Assembly: GCA_005656395.1 (NCBI GenBank) | Contig: SRSI01000035.1 | Coordinates: forward strand, 558,001-622,000 | Direction: 5' to 3' | DNA from: Strongyloides papillosus | Taxonomy: Eukaryota > Nematoda > Chromadorea > Rhabditida > Strongyloididae | DNA: 64,000 nt | Part shown: piece after piece, positions 1 to 10,550 of the stretch | Numbering within the stretch: the stretch's first letter is position 1 | How the letters are laid out: each line of letters begins with the position of its first letter | The notes under the pieces: model-generated | What the model was told of the DNA's origin: nothing | Seen by the model: the letters and a program-made list of their open reading frames with translations, nothing else | Database searches by the model: none | Made by a program: the position numbers and the translations under genes

Positions 1-302
1 ATAAGAAAGGAATTATAGAGAGACAGTATGAGCAAATTCGTATAGGTGAAGCAGCAATGGATATCTATGCCTCAGTATGTTCACTTTCACGTTGTACATA
101 TAGTTTAAAACATAATGCCCCAAATGTTGATCATGAAGTTAAGTTAGTTCAACTCCTCGTAGAACAATCAATAAATCGTGCCACACAAAATCTCAATTTA
201 GCCAAAAATGCACCACAAAATGAACTTTCCCTCATTACTGAACTAACAAAAGACGTCTGCTCCAATGGTAAACTTCTCCAGCACCATCCAACAGATTTGT
301 GA
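1..302 (+). CDS. Acyl-CoA dehydrogenase, ACAD9/VLCAD type, C-terminal end (partial)
   Basis: The frame is open from the left edge of the window (codons begin at base 3) and ends at TGA 300-302, so this is the last exon of a gene that starts outside. The translation reads EQIRIGEAAMDIYASVCSLS, then DHEV, then a helical tail with the pattern NLAKNAPQN and a final HHPTDL. This order matches the C-terminal domain that ACAD9 and very-long-chain acyl-CoA dehydrogenases carry beyond the catalytic core (human ACAD9 has DHEV, a KYAPEN stretch and AHPLD near its end). Family members are mitochondrial flavoproteins that oxidise long-chain acyl-CoA; ACAD9 also helps assemble complex I. The FAD site and catalytic glutamate lie outside the window, so activity cannot be judged. 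Confidence 0.75.
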   Translation, partial: KKGIIERQYEQIRIGEAAMDIYASVCSLSRCTYSLKHNAPNVDHEVKLVQLLVEQSINRATQNLNLAKNAPQNELSLITELTKDVCSNGKLLQHHPTDL

Positions 303-2447
303 GATTCAATTTTGCCTTAATTATAACATTAATTAGAACAATTTTTGTGTATTGAAAAATTTTTTTCATTAAATATGTACATTTTAAATTATTTTTTATC
401 CACTAAATTTAGTGTTTATATTTTATTAATTAATCTTCACTTAACTTCATTTTAATATGTATTGTGGTAATAATGGTTGGATAATTTAACAAATACTCCC
501 ACGTCCTCAAATTGTTAATTTTAATTTTGTCTCTTCTCATTTAATATTTCATCATCATTTCCTAAAGATATATAGGAATATATTTCAATAGTATATTTTT
601 ATTCTACATATTTTGGTGTTTTTCTATGATATGATTTGGAATATTTCTTTTTTAATTATTAGTATGTATATTACTAAAAAAATTATTAATTACCTACATT
701 AAAGTAGGCAATTATCTAATATTAAAAATGTTTATGAAATAGGCAATAGAAGACGTGAGGAATTCTTATAACATCATCCTATTTAGAATTTTTTAACTAC
801 ATGTTTTTTTTAACTGTTTCAGATATTTATTAATGTTTATTTTTAGTTATAATATAATAAATTAAAATGTGTATGCTTGATTAAAATAAATATTAAAGTA
901 CAAAATAGAACCAAATAGTAAGATAAAGTTTCTCTAAATCTTTGGATGAGACTGAGGAATGAAGTAAGATATAAACAACGGATAATACAAAATCTTATTT
1001 TTTTGTCTTGTTAAATTATCTTTATTATATAAATACTGTATAATATGTGTTGTTTATTATTCCATTCTCTTGGAAACCACGCATTTTTCATCTTAAAAAA
1101 ATTAAAGAAACGGATAAAATTCTTAAATGATCACGATATATATAGAATGTGATATGAAATTAAAATGACTAATAAAGTAGATAAGCTGTGTAAAATAAAT
1201 ACTGTCTATCAATTTCCATGATATCCTAAAATTAAATTTGCAAACTTCACATATTTAATGATTGTGAGATGAAACCACAAAATTGATTTCATAAAATTAA
1301 AAACATCTTTTAAATTTCTAAGAAAGCTTTTAAACATCCTTTAAATTGACTTGCATGATATTTGTATTAAATTTTTGAGATAATATCTAAAATTACTGGA
1401 ACAGATTTCTTTTGTCATATATTTTATATATTATTTATTTTATTAAAAAATGCTTCCAAGACATTCTTTTAATACTTTATTAAGGAATATAATTAAATAT
1501 ATTATAAACTAATAAGGATATAATAATTTGTTAAGATAAAATATTATTTAATGGGAAGATTAATCTGTTATTTGATGCTTCTAAAAATTATAATAACAAG
1601 ATAAGTATATTCTTCATTTATTCTTCTTTTAGACAAATCTGTTATTTAGGTATTAAATAAATAACTTTCTATGTCGTTTTAATTTCTTATACAAACAATA
1701 ACAAAGATTAGTTCTGGTTATTATATTGGCATTTTTGATATTATTAATAATTGAATTTTTAATTATATATATATTTGGTACATAAAACTCAAAGTGATAT
1801 AGATAAAGTTTTTTTTCATTATATTTTGAACTAAAGATAATTAAATTTGATAAATTAAAGCAGTAGTTTTTTCAAGACTAATCTTGTGTGAAGTAATTCC
1901 CAATTTTTCGATAATAAAATATGGAAAATGTATTTTTATTTTTGATGACGAAAAGTTTACTCTTTTATATATTATTACCTCATAATATTTTTTAACTATA
2001 ACTAATAAATATATACGTAATTTTGTATCATTATAAAAAAATTGTACCCATGTTTATTCAAAATTCTCCATAAAATAAGTATCATTCCTCAACCAATATT
2101 TTTTGTTAATTCCCATTATACCACAAACAATAAAGTACAAGTATAATTCTTTATTTTTTTACTTTTGTCACCACATATCCTTAAAGGTGATAAAGACGTT
2201 TAAATATCATAAAATATTGTTTCTATTTTCAAAATACTAATTAACCACGCCTTATTTCTCTATCCTTATTATATATTTATAAAAGTATGTTAGGAAATAT
2301 TTTTCACTTTCAAAAAACTTTAGATTCATGGAATTTTAAATTATAAAAAAATAATTTAATCACCATATGTTTATTCTAATATATATCAACCATATCTTAC
2401 TATCATATTTTTAAGTGTATTTATCTCTTTTTTTTAGGCTAGCAAAT
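303..2447. other. AT-rich intergenic spacer, no gene seen
   Basis: About 2.1 kb of very AT-rich DNA with many stops in all frames. I saw no conserved coding pattern, tRNA-like arms or tandem repeat. It separates the end of the acyl-CoA dehydrogenase from the next plus-strand gene. The last bases before 2448 (a long T-run ending in AG at 2436-2437) look like a 3' splice or trans-splice acceptor for the gene at 2448. Confidence 0.6.
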
Positions 2448-3476
2448 ATGCATGATATCTTTTGTGAAAGCAATTTTGATAAGGATATTTTGAAGTATTC
2501 TAATAGTGAATTAATGTGGATACGGAGACAATTGTATAGGGCACTCTTTCTGGATGAGGAGAATCATAAATTTCTGATAAAACAAGAAGTGTTTCTAAAA
2601 AAACTTATAATGGATGAGTACAAGAAGAAAAGAGATGAAAATAAGGTTAATAGTGGAACAGAAAATCAAAATGCAATGAAAAAATCTGTTTCAACAGTAT
2701 CCTTATTTTCTAATAGCTCTGAAACATCCATTATATCTTCAATATCATTACTGGTATTCTCTTCCATTGTTTGTCAATCCTGTTCAAAACTACTAGGAAG
2801 ACTCATTAATCGGGGAGAGAGTTGTAAAAAATGTAAAATGGTAATCTGTAAAAATTGTTCGTACACCTTTGATTGGTACAATGGAAAGTGCTTATATTGT
2901 ATTGAGTGCTTTGCAGAAACGTATGTTGTAAATTTAATAACATTTATAATCTAATGATATCATATGTGACATTTCAGATATCTAAATGTTATTAAATATG
3001 GTTTACAACCAAAAATTCAAAATAAAAATATACAAATGGGTGGTGCTGAAGTAAGGAAAAAGCTTATCATCAAAATTGATAATGAATTAGAAAGAAGATT
3101 CACAGAAAGATCAGAGGAAATATCGAATTTTCGTAATGCCTTTGAGAGACAATTAAAAATTGAGGAACGATGTAATAAAATACGTAATGGACCAATTAAG
3201 TCTAGTAACTTACTTTCTGTACCAACAATAACACTTTCAAGAACGGATGATACTCCAGAGGACATTCAAAGTACTTCAAAAAAACAAACACTATTTATTG
3301 GAGATTCTCTCCGAAGATATTCATGCCAGGGGACTTCTGATGATATATATGATATAATAATGGGAAACAATTTCTTATCCAACAAATTAGAAGAGGGTGT
3401 TAATGATACTAATAATACCACAACAACATCTACCATTCATAACGACCATAATTATTTGAAAGGAAAATATAAGTAA
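2448..3476 (+). CDS. Rab-effector-like protein with FYVE-related (RabBD) zinc finger
   Basis: Two exons: 2448-2920 and 2978-3476, joined across a 57-nt GT-AG intron that restores one frame (323 aa). The start is placed at the ATG at 2448, 10 bases after a T-rich AG acceptor. Residues 18-60 form a charged helix like the Rab-binding helix of rabphilin, Noc2 and synaptotagmin-like proteins. Residues 109-154 hold a cysteine array: C109xxC112, then LGRLINRG, C126xxC129, C134xxC137 and C148/C151xxC154. The LGxLxNRG step between the first two pairs is typical of the Slp/rabphilin zinc finger (FYVE_2). Known members bind Rab3 or Rab27 on secretory vesicles. No C2 domain follows; the remaining 170 residues are charged and low in complexity. 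It is therefore closer to Noc2 in layout, or a divergent short effector. The family is fairly sure, the exact orthology is not. Confidence 0.65.
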
Positions 3477-4036
3477 TTTTTAAAATGTTTATTTATTATA
3501 AAAATATTATTATTTTTAACAAAAATAAGGGTTGTAATAAAGTAGAAAAAAAAACGTGACGTTTTTACAATTTTTTATTCTCTACTGCAACTTTACATGT
3601 ACTTTCTAATATCTACAGACTCTAGAAATAAATTCGAATAAACTAATTATTTTTTTAACCTAATAATATAAAAAAATATATACATAATCTATAAACAGAA
3701 ACATAAAATTTTTATTTTTAGATATAATATAAAAGTGCACATATGCTTATATGAATGGTAGCAACGATAAATTTTAAAAAAAAAGGAAAATGTTTGTAGG
3801 TTTGTTAGAAAAAAATATATGCATATAGCATGGTGGATTACCAGATGACGTCATCACATCTAATAAGGTTTTTTAAAAAATAAATTTATGTAATAAAAAG
3901 GAGTGTAATTTTGAAATTAAATTAATATGGACTACACATAATAATATATTTGTTTTAATTAATATTCAATAAAACAAGAAGTAAGTAATTTATTTATTTC
4001 TCCTCAAAATTTTGATATATTTTTGACAATAAAATA
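3477..4036. other. Convergent intergenic spacer
   Basis: AT-rich 3' region between the plus-strand zinc-finger gene and the minus-strand membrane-protein gene. No coding pattern or repeat was seen. A short GC-richer patch near 3825-3865 (containing GATGACGTCATC) includes the CRE-like palindrome TGACGTCA, but it lies in a 3' to 3' spacer, so its meaning is unclear. Confidence 0.5.
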
Positions 4037-5389
4037 TTAGTTGAATGCCATATCATCTATTAATGCTTCGAAAATTGAATTTTTTGGTCCTCGTTTTAGG
4101 TCAATGGTCGATGAAACTGATGATGTTGTGGATGAGGGATCATCTTTGTTTAGGGAATTTACACTTTCTAATTGATTATTAGCTCCTGTTGATTGTGTTT
4201 TGTCTAGTAAGAGGTCATTTTCTTTTCCCCCTTGTGTTTTTGGTTGTTTTGTGCTATTTTCATTTCCATTTTGTGCCGGGAATACGTAAACATCCTCTTT
4301 AGGTGATATTTTTTTCTCCTCCAATAGACCGTTATTGTTATTTGTAAGTAATCCTTGAGGTTTGTTTTGGTTTAAATTGTGCTCTCCAAAAATATCAAAT
4401 GGTTCTTCTTTTTGTGAACTATTCTTCATTGTTTTTTGTTCTTTAAGGGCATCTCCAAGTGTTGGTTCTTCTAATTCAGTTGGAAATAGGTCTTGATGAT
4501 GTCCTTGATTATTATTTACATTTGAATTTTTACCTTTTTTGCTATTCTCTCCCTGTGTTTCTTGAGAAGCTTTGTTAAGTTCATCAAAGAAAGCATTAGA
4601 AGCGTTATGCATTTCTTTTGAATTTTTCTTACTGCTTTTCTTGTCTTCTTTTAAAGATACTCTTTTTTTGATAATAGCTTCTTGTACTGGAACTACTGTA
4701 GGTTTAATTGGTGACAACAAAACATCAGGCGCTAAAGATTCTGTTTTTGAAGTTTCTGGACCACTACAAATCGATGAAGTATCTATATTATTATTCTTAG
4801 TTTCACCTTTCAACAATCTTGGTTCGAAAGGCCTGACTTCTGGTGTTAGTTTTGGAGTAGGATAAGCCGTTGCCGAATCAGCTCTAGCAAGTCTATGAAC
4901 AATCTCTTTTATCTTCGCACTTAATTCTTCACTCTTCTTATTACTGTCCTTTTTAATTTTATCACCAACTTGTGTGCTATCGCTTTTTGATGAAACAAGA
5001 TGACAAGATTGTAGTTGTTGGATACTGTTTCTCTGAATATTGGCTTGTACTTTTTTATAAAAAAAGTAACTAGCAAGTGAAAGTAATAAAAGTACAATAA
5101 TATTGAATTTGTAAGTAGAAACTAAGATACCAAAATTTTTTTGAATAACTGCTTGTGTCCTGGATTCCTTCTCAAGAACAGAACCAACAACACCTTTAAT
5201 GTCATCCTCAATTGCTGTTACAGTTTCATCAATAATATGTTCACCTTTCTCAATAACAGAGTGTACTTTCTTCAATATGTTACTATCATTATCTTTACAA
5301 CATTTTATCCAAAACTGATATGATTTGACGAAAGACTTTACATAAAATGTAAAAATATGGCTAATTACGCCAGACTCCTGATGAGACAT
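4037..5389 (-). CDS. Single-pass membrane protein with long low-complexity tail, function unknown
   Basis: A single-exon ORF of 450 aa starting at the ATG at 5389. I do not recognise a family. The first 90 residues are amphipathic and helical, with a run of acidic and hydrophobic heptads around 45-80. A strong membrane segment follows at about 94-112 (NIIVLLLLSLASYFFY), then a basic KK stop-transfer signal. The remaining 340 residues are polar, rich in K, S, N, Q and E, with many short charged runs, which suggests a disordered cytosolic or lumenal tail. It is divergently transcribed from another single-pass membrane protein (start 5607) across 217 bases, so the pair may share a promoter. No signal peptide or enzyme motif was seen. 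It could be an organelle-membrane tether, but that is only inference. Confidence 0.7.
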   Translation of the reverse strand: MSHQESGVISHIFTFYVKSFVKSYQFWIKCCKDNDSNILKKVHSVIEKGEHIIDETVTAIEDDIKGVVGSVLEKESRTQAVIQKNFGILVSTYKFNIIVLLLLSLASYFFYKKVQANIQRNSIQQLQSCHLVSSKSDSTQVGDKIKKDSNKKSEELSAKIKEIVHRLARADSATAYPTPKLTPEVRPFEPRLLKGETKNNNIDTSSICSGPETSKTESLAPDVLLSPIKPTVVPVQEAIIKKRVSLKEDKKSSKKNSKEMHNASNAFFDELNKASQETQGENSKKGKNSNVNNNQGHHQDLFPTELEEPTLGDALKEQKTMKNSSQKEEPFDIFGEHNLNQNKPQGLLTNNNNGLLEEKKISPKEDVYVFPAQNGNENSTKQPKTQGGKENDLLLDKTQSTGANNQLESVNSLNKDDPSSTTSSVSSTIDLKRGPKNSIFEALIDDMAFN

Positions 5390-5606
5390 TAATTTTCATG
5401 TAATTAATTAATTTTTTCATACTACAGAATATTTATAAACATTTTTAGATAATTTAAATTACAATATTTCATTTTTTCAAAAAAACAAATTAAATTGTAA
5501 TTAAATATGTTTTATACAATTAAAATGTTATTTTTATCATTATTTACAAATTTTTTTTGTTATACATACTTTTCATTCTGTATTCTAAGAAAAAACTCTC
5601 ATAATT
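5390..5606. promoter_or_regulatory. Probable shared promoter of a divergent gene pair
   Basis: This 217-bp AT-rich gap separates two start codons that face away from each other (5389 minus, 5607 plus). Both flanking proteins are single-pass membrane proteins with charged low-complexity tails. The spacing is short enough that the promoters must share this DNA. No clear TATA motif in a fixed position could be assigned. Confidence 0.4.
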
Positions 5607-6194
5607 ATGAGTATACAAGATGAAAGATTAAAATATTTTGGCGGAACTGCTATTTTTATTACAATCGCAGTTGGGATATTATTTTATAATTATTACTCAT
5701 CCGTGAAGAAAAAAGAAGAAAAAGAATTAAGGGAAAAGAAGACAAAAGATGAAAATGAATTAAGCGAAAAGGGTACAAAAAATGAAAAAGAGTTCAGGGA
5801 AAAGAAGACAAAAGATGAAAATGAATTCAAGGAAAAGAAAATAATAAAACAGGATTTACCTAAGGATGACGTAAATGCTAACGTAAATATTAATAATATT
5901 CTACAGGGGACATTAGACTTTAAAACATCAAGTGATAGTGAAAATACTTCTATATCAAAGACTGCTGCTGAAGATGAAGACCCACCAACGGACTTAGATG
6001 GGGCAGCTTCTTTTCGTGAGGAACATCCACCTGTTGAAAAGATCAAGAAGAAGCAGCAAAATAATGAGGTAAAAGAGAAGCCAAAAAGTAATATTAGAAC
6101 ACCCTCGAAAGGAATGTATGGAAATAAAGCTTTTAAGGAGGATGATCCGATAAGAAACTTAATATTAAAGAAGAAGAAGAGCAAAGCAGAATAA
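5607..6194 (+). CDS. Small single-pass membrane protein with charged 11-residue repeats, function unknown
   Basis: A single-exon ORF of 195 aa from the ATG at 5607. Residues 10-28 (FGGTAIFITIAVGILFYNYY) form one membrane helix near the N-terminus, followed by a lysine-rich stop-transfer run. Residues about 35-80 are imperfect tandem repeats of about 11 residues, with variants of KKTKDENELSE and KGTKNEKEFRE, probably a single alpha helix or coiled coil. The C-terminal part is acidic and then strongly basic, ending in a lysine run. The coding DNA repeats show matching near-identical base runs, so the array grew by recent tandem duplication. I recognise no family. Its neighbour at 4037-5389 has the same general plan and is divergently transcribed. 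Confidence 0.7.
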   Translation: MSIQDERLKYFGGTAIFITIAVGILFYNYYSSVKKKEEKELREKKTKDENELSEKGTKNEKEFREKKTKDENEFKEKKIIKQDLPKDDVNANVNINNILQGTLDFKTSSDSENTSISKTAAEDEDPPTDLDGAASFREEHPPVEKIKKKQQNNEVKEKPKSNIRTPSKGMYGNKAFKEDDPIRNLILKKKKSKAE

Positions 6195-6585
6195 AAAATT
6201 GTAATAAAAAATATTAACCTAACACCAACTCAATGGAGAATTTGAATTTAATTTAAAAAAAGGTTATTTTTGCATCATAAAACACATTGTAAAACATTTC
6301 ATTTATACATAAAATATTTTTAAAAACATCCACTATCTCTTTCATGACGCTTTAAAGAATTTCAACAGTTATCATATAGCTTAAAATCTTTATCTCATAT
6401 CTGTATCTAATAATAGAAAGTCAAAACAAACAATTCCACATGTCTATTACCCCTAAATACAATTCAATATTAATATTTTTGTAAAAATAATATTCAAATA
6501 TCAAATACAAACAAATTATTTGTAAATATAACAATTTAATTTCATCCATTTAATAGCCAAAATTCATTTATTCTGAATTTTGGTT
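6195..6585. other. AT-rich spacer between co-directional genes
   Basis: About 390 bp with no coding pattern or repeat; it probably holds the 3' UTR of the upstream gene and the promoter of the GAS2-domain gene. Confidence 0.5.
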
Positions 6586-7464
6586 ATGTCTATGACATTA
6601 TCTTTTATTTTTCTATTCTTCAAAGCAGCACTTGGATTCTTATTTGTCATTAAATATATTCAGTATATTGTAATTATCATTGATAGAACGAGTAGTGAGT
6701 TAAATAGATCTTTAATTAGGATAAAGTATGAAAAAAAGGATAATTTCGACAAGAGTAAGGAGATAAACAATAATAAGGAGGAAGTTTATGATAATAATAA
6801 GTTGGGAAATTACGTCGATGGGTCGTCGAATTACAGTATTTCCGAGTTTACAGATGATAGTAGATTGTATTCCTCGTCTTCAATGACATATTCTAACTAT
6901 ATTAGAAGGAGAAGTAGGATACCTAAATATGGTACACCGTTGTTAAAAGATGGGAAATCTACTACACAATATACACCATTCGATAACAGACCACCCTTCA
7001 AGAAATACACCACACCGACTGGCCTAAACTCCAACATTGATTATTCAAGCGACTTGAAAAAAATCGAGAACCAGATACAAAGTCAAATAAAAGAATGCTC
7101 CTGCTCACCGAAATTCAAAGTGAAAAAACTTTCAGACAACAACAATGTGATATTCTATGAATTTGGAAGTTATAACACACTGAAACGTCACGTTAGAATA
7201 TACAACTCAACTGTCTCAATCCGTGTTGGAGGGGGTTGGGTGTCATTGGAGGACTTCTTCAACAAAATAGATCCATGTCGTATGGCCAAGAAACGTTATA
7301 GTCAATATAATGTTATATCACCAGTCCTGACACAAGAAAAGATGAGATCATACTCCAGTGAGACGTTATTAACATCATGTATGCCATTAAGAGACTATAA
7401 TACTCCTGAAACTCCCTTGCGACGACCCAGAAACAATAATTATACTAGAATTAAAAACTATTAA
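6586..7464 (+). CDS. GAS2/GAR-domain protein with N-terminal membrane segment
   Basis: A single exon of 292 aa; I take the first ATG at 6586 because the frame upstream offers only a TTG. Residues 3-32 are strongly hydrophobic and form one membrane segment or uncleaved anchor. A polar middle with SR and TP-rich stretches follows. Residues about 168-236 match the GAS2-related (GAR) domain: ECSC, FKVKKLSD, FYEFG, HVRIYNSTVSIRVGGGW, then LEDFFNKIDPCR. The RVGGGW and DPCR signatures are diagnostic. In GAS2 proteins and spectraplakins this domain binds and stabilises microtubules. Unlike GAS2, there is no calponin-homology domain, so this protein may attach microtubules to a membrane; that role is inferred from the layout alone. 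The family is clear, the cellular site is not. Confidence 0.85.
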   Translation: MSMTLSFIFLFFKAALGFLFVIKYIQYIVIIIDRTSSELNRSLIRIKYEKKDNFDKSKEINNNKEEVYDNNKLGNYVDGSSNYSISEFTDDSRLYSSSSMTYSNYIRRRSRIPKYGTPLLKDGKSTTQYTPFDNRPPFKKYTTPTGLNSNIDYSSDLKKIENQIQSQIKECSCSPKFKVKKLSDNNNVIFYEFGSYNTLKRHVRIYNSTVSIRVGGGWVSLEDFFNKIDPCRMAKKRYSQYNVISPVLTQEKMRSYSSETLLTSCMPLRDYNTPETPLRRPRNNNYTRIKNY

Positions 7465-7638
7465 AATACTTATATTATTTGTTTTTAACCAATTAATAAA
7501 TTTAATATATCTTCTAATAAATACTTCATATAAAAAGTTTTTAAAAATCGAGTTCTTCACTTAAATAATCTCAGAAAGAAATAACTTCAAATGTAAAACA
7601 TTATCCCAAGAAGATAATTTTATCATTTACAATTTAAC

Positions 7639-8569
7639 ATGTTAAGTAGAGTTACAAGATTAAGACCATTATTTAAGAATTCTATTTGTGGTTCAGTTTC
7701 TTTCTCCAACAAAAAGGATGATAAAGATATAGAAATTGATACTACTAAGTTACAGGAGGAACTCAAGAAAATAAAAATAGATTATAAGGATGTTGATCCA
7801 GAGTTTATGAATTTTAAACTACAAAATGAAGTAAGTTATTAAATTAATACACATTTCTTATACTTTCCTTATATTTTAGAGACAAAAACACGAGAGAAGT
7901 TTCATTTTCGGGTGGAAAACATCATTAGTAACACTAGGTGTAGGTAGTATCCTCGTAGCAATCCTCCTATACATGAGACAACAAAGATTAAACGAAGAAG
8001 AGAAGCGCAGGAAAATTATGGCTGGAAAAGCAAGAATAGGTGGTGAATGGGAACTTGTTAACACAGATGGAAAGTTAGAAGGTTCCAAAGATTTACTTGG
8101 AAAATGGGTCTTAATTTATTTTGGATTTACGCATTGCCCAGATATATGTCCGGATGAGATTGAAAAGATGATTTCTGTTGTGGATCAATTGAGCAAAACT
8201 AACCCTGAAATACCTATAGTACCTGTATTTATATCTATAGATCCTACCAGAGATACGAAAGAACGTGTAAAGGCGTATTGTCAGGAGTTTTCACCTAAAC
8301 TTCGTGGTTACACCGGTACAGTGGAGCAAGTTAAGAAGGTTGCTAAGACTTTTAGAGTTTACCATAGTCAAGGGCCTAAAACTGCTGAGGATGATTATAT
8401 TGTTGATCATACTGTTATTATGTATCTGATTGACCCCGATGGTGAATTCTATGATTATTATGGACAAAATAAAACTGATGAGGAAATTGTTAATATTATC
8501 AAAATGAAAGTTTTGAAGTATGATATTGCTAAGAAGAAGGAAGGGAAACTGTTTAATCTCGGTTCATAA
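7639..8569 (+). CDS. sco-1: SCO1/SCO2 copper chaperone for cytochrome c oxidase assembly
   Basis: Two exons, 7639-7830 and 7880-8569, with a 49-nt GT-AG intron in phase 0 (293 aa). SCO proteins deliver copper to the CuA site of cytochrome c oxidase subunit II in the mitochondrial intermembrane space. The first 30 residues are basic and serine-rich, like a mitochondrial targeting sequence. A single membrane helix at about 76-96 (LVTLGVGSILVAILLYM) is followed by a thioredoxin-fold domain. The copper ligands are present: the CPDIC motif (C150, C154) inside GFTHCPDICPDE and the histidine of VDHT (H241). The length is normal for the family. It lies tail to tail with a small secreted-protein gene 310 bp away. 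I see no defect. Confidence 0.95.
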
Positions 8570-8879
8570 TTTAGTATAAGTATAGGTTATTTGTAGTTTA
8601 AAATATTTATTGTTGTTATTGTAATTTTTTTGTAAATTGTAGTGTAGAATGTTAAAATTATAACTTTGTTGTTTATCAGTTTTATAGTTCACAATCACTT
8701 ATTTTATTAGGTGAATTCATAGATTATATTTGAATAATAAGATAAATAAAAAAGCTTTTAAATAATAAAAATTTATTTTTAATATTGTAGTTTGATAATA
8801 AACTTAAAAATAAAATATTTTCATAATATAATTATGAATTAAAATGACTTTAAAATTTCGAATAATATGGATTCTAAAA
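8570..8879. other. Convergent 3' spacer
   Basis: About 310 bp of AT-rich DNA between the stop codons of SCO1 (plus) and the small secreted-protein gene (minus). It holds both 3' UTRs; several AATAAA-like motifs are present on both strands. No gene was seen. Confidence 0.5.
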
Positions 8880-9394
8880 TTAGATTAAAGCACTTTTAAG
8901 GAACTCTGAGACTTCTCCGAAGGTAGCCTTGTTATCTTTCTCATGAACAAGGTCCTTGATTTTCTTTTCTTGGGCTTCATCACTACCTCCAGCCTTCTTG
9001 ATATCTTCAATCTTCTTCAAAAGGTCAATAGCCTTATCAGAGAGTGGTTTTACAGCAGCAGCTGAGCTTGGACCGGTTCCTTGGGCTGAATGGACTTTCT
9101 TGTCTTTGTGTTCCTTTATTGTTTCCTGGAAAAATTAATTAAAATAAACACCTTTTTACCACTTACTTGTGCCTTTGGTTCGTTCTTCATTAAGGATACG
9201 ACAGATTTCAAGACTGTAGCACCTAAACCGGTTTGTCCTTGTAAGGCAACATCAACAAGGCCTTTTACTCCATCTTTTGAGAGAGCTTTTACCATATCAA
9301 GACCGAAGTCAAGACCTGGGAAGTGTTGCTCATCATTGGATTGGACGGCGCTGAAGAAGGCAGTAGTAGAAAGGATAAAGAATAAGAATTGCAT
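8880..9394 (-). CDS. Small secreted helical protein, function unknown
   Basis: Two exons on the minus strand: 9394-9167 and 9125-8880, joined by a 41-nt GT-AG intron in phase 0 (157 aa). The ATG at 9394 is chosen because the upstream in-frame codon is only TTG and because it gives a clean signal peptide, MQFLFFILSTTAFFSAVQS. The mature part is about 138 residues with no cysteine, rich in K, A, D and G, and looks mostly helical (for example LDMVKALSKDGVKGLVDVA and LLKKIEDIKKAGG). It carries no domain I can name. A cysteine-free, amphipathic secreted protein of this size resembles several lineage-specific nematode secreted families, but I assign none. The codon use is much less AT-rich than the flanks, which suggests high expression. 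Confidence 0.75.
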
Positions 9395-9414
9395 GATTAG
9401 TTCACACAAAAAAA

Positions 9415-9985
9415 TTCCCAGAATTTTAAAAGCCAGAAAAAATTTTGAAGGAATTTTCTTAATTGCAGGAAAAATAATTGCAAGAATTTCTTTTGAGCGA
9501 AATTAAAATGCAAGAAAAATAATTGCAGGATTTTTTTTTGCGGGAAATTCTAATCTAAGAAAAAAAAATACAGTAAATGTAGATCACAGGATTTTTAAAT
9601 GCGATAAAATGGATTGCAGGATTTTTAAATGCAAGAAAAATATATTACAGGATTTTTCAATGAAGGAAAATAAATTGAAGGAATTTCAAATGCAAGAAAG
9701 GCAAATTTCAGGAGTTTCAAGTGCAGGAAAAGTTGATTACAGGATTTTTAAATGAAGGAAAATGGACTGGGGGAATTTTGAATGCAGTAAATGGACTACA
9801 GGATTTTTAAATGCAAGAAAAATGGAGTGGGGGATTTTTAAACGAGGGAAAATGGATTGGGGGATTTTTAAATGCAAGAAAATGGACTACAGGATTTTTG
9901 GAATGCAAGAAAAATGGAGTGGGGGATTTTTGAATGCAGGAAAATGAACTACAGGATTTTTGGAATGCATGAAAAATGGATTTGG
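9415..9985. repeat. Left minisatellite, about 30-32 bp unit
   Basis: About 570 bp made of degenerate tandem units of 30-32 bp. A typical unit reads CAGGATTTTTAAATGC followed by AAGAAAAATGGA. The right half (9590-9985) is the most regular, with about 13 recognisable units alternating between ACTACAGG, GTGGGGG and ATTGGGGG starts. It begins within 20 bp upstream of the start codon of the minus-strand secreted-protein gene, so it may include or border that gene's promoter. Its reverse complement shares TTTTTCTTGCATTTA with the array at 11327-11935, so the two arrays are related in inverted orientation. Confidence 0.8.
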
Positions 9986-10550
9986 GAATTAATCTTTAAA
10001 TATTATATAATATGATAAAAAATATGATAAAAAATATAGTAAAAAATCTTTGTAGGACTTGTTGTATATTTAACAGGTAACGTGCATCTTGCATTTAATA
10101 AAGTTATTTTCAATTACTAAATTTGAATTGTTTTTTTTTAGAAATTTTAAAATTTCTTTTAAAAAATGTTTATGTACATCTTTAAAATTTTGTTGAATAT
10201 ATTCTCCTGGTTGATTATCACTATATATAATTTCGTAACTCGCTGAAGTCTGATTTCCAAATTAATTTATTAAAATTAATATATTAAATACTCTTTAAAA
10301 TTAAACGACATGATTTGATTTGTCAAAAATTCCAACTAAATGAGTCATATATATGATATACTAATAGCAGTCCTTATTTGTGTTATAGCGCGGGTCGAAT
10401 ATCCTATCCAGAATATTGGAGTGGAATCCTTACACATGGCGCTTGTTTTTTCATCAAAATGTAATTGTTATTTTGCGTATTTTTTAAATGCATTTATTAA
10501 TTAGTTAAGTGTAGGTTTTATCATTTTTTTTTGCTATTTAATTATTTATT
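9986..10550. other. AT-rich spacer inside the repeat complex, with a short GC-rich island
   Basis: Mostly AT-rich with no gene. A GC-richer island at about 10383-10447 (starting TTATAGCGCGGGTCGAATAT) stands out from the flanks. It is open in more than one frame but too short to judge. It could be a fragment of an old gene or transposon caught inside the repeat complex. Confidence 0.4.

Noticed and set aside
5693..6184. 163-codon minus-strand frame rich in F and S
   Set aside because: Shadow of the charged-repeat membrane-protein gene on the plus strand.
9762..9947. Open frame rich in W, G and K
   Set aside because: It is the translation of the left minisatellite, not a gene.
10383..10447. 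GC-rich island inside the repeat complex, considered as an RNA gene
   Set aside because: No tRNA cloverleaf, spliced-leader or snRNA pattern could be found.
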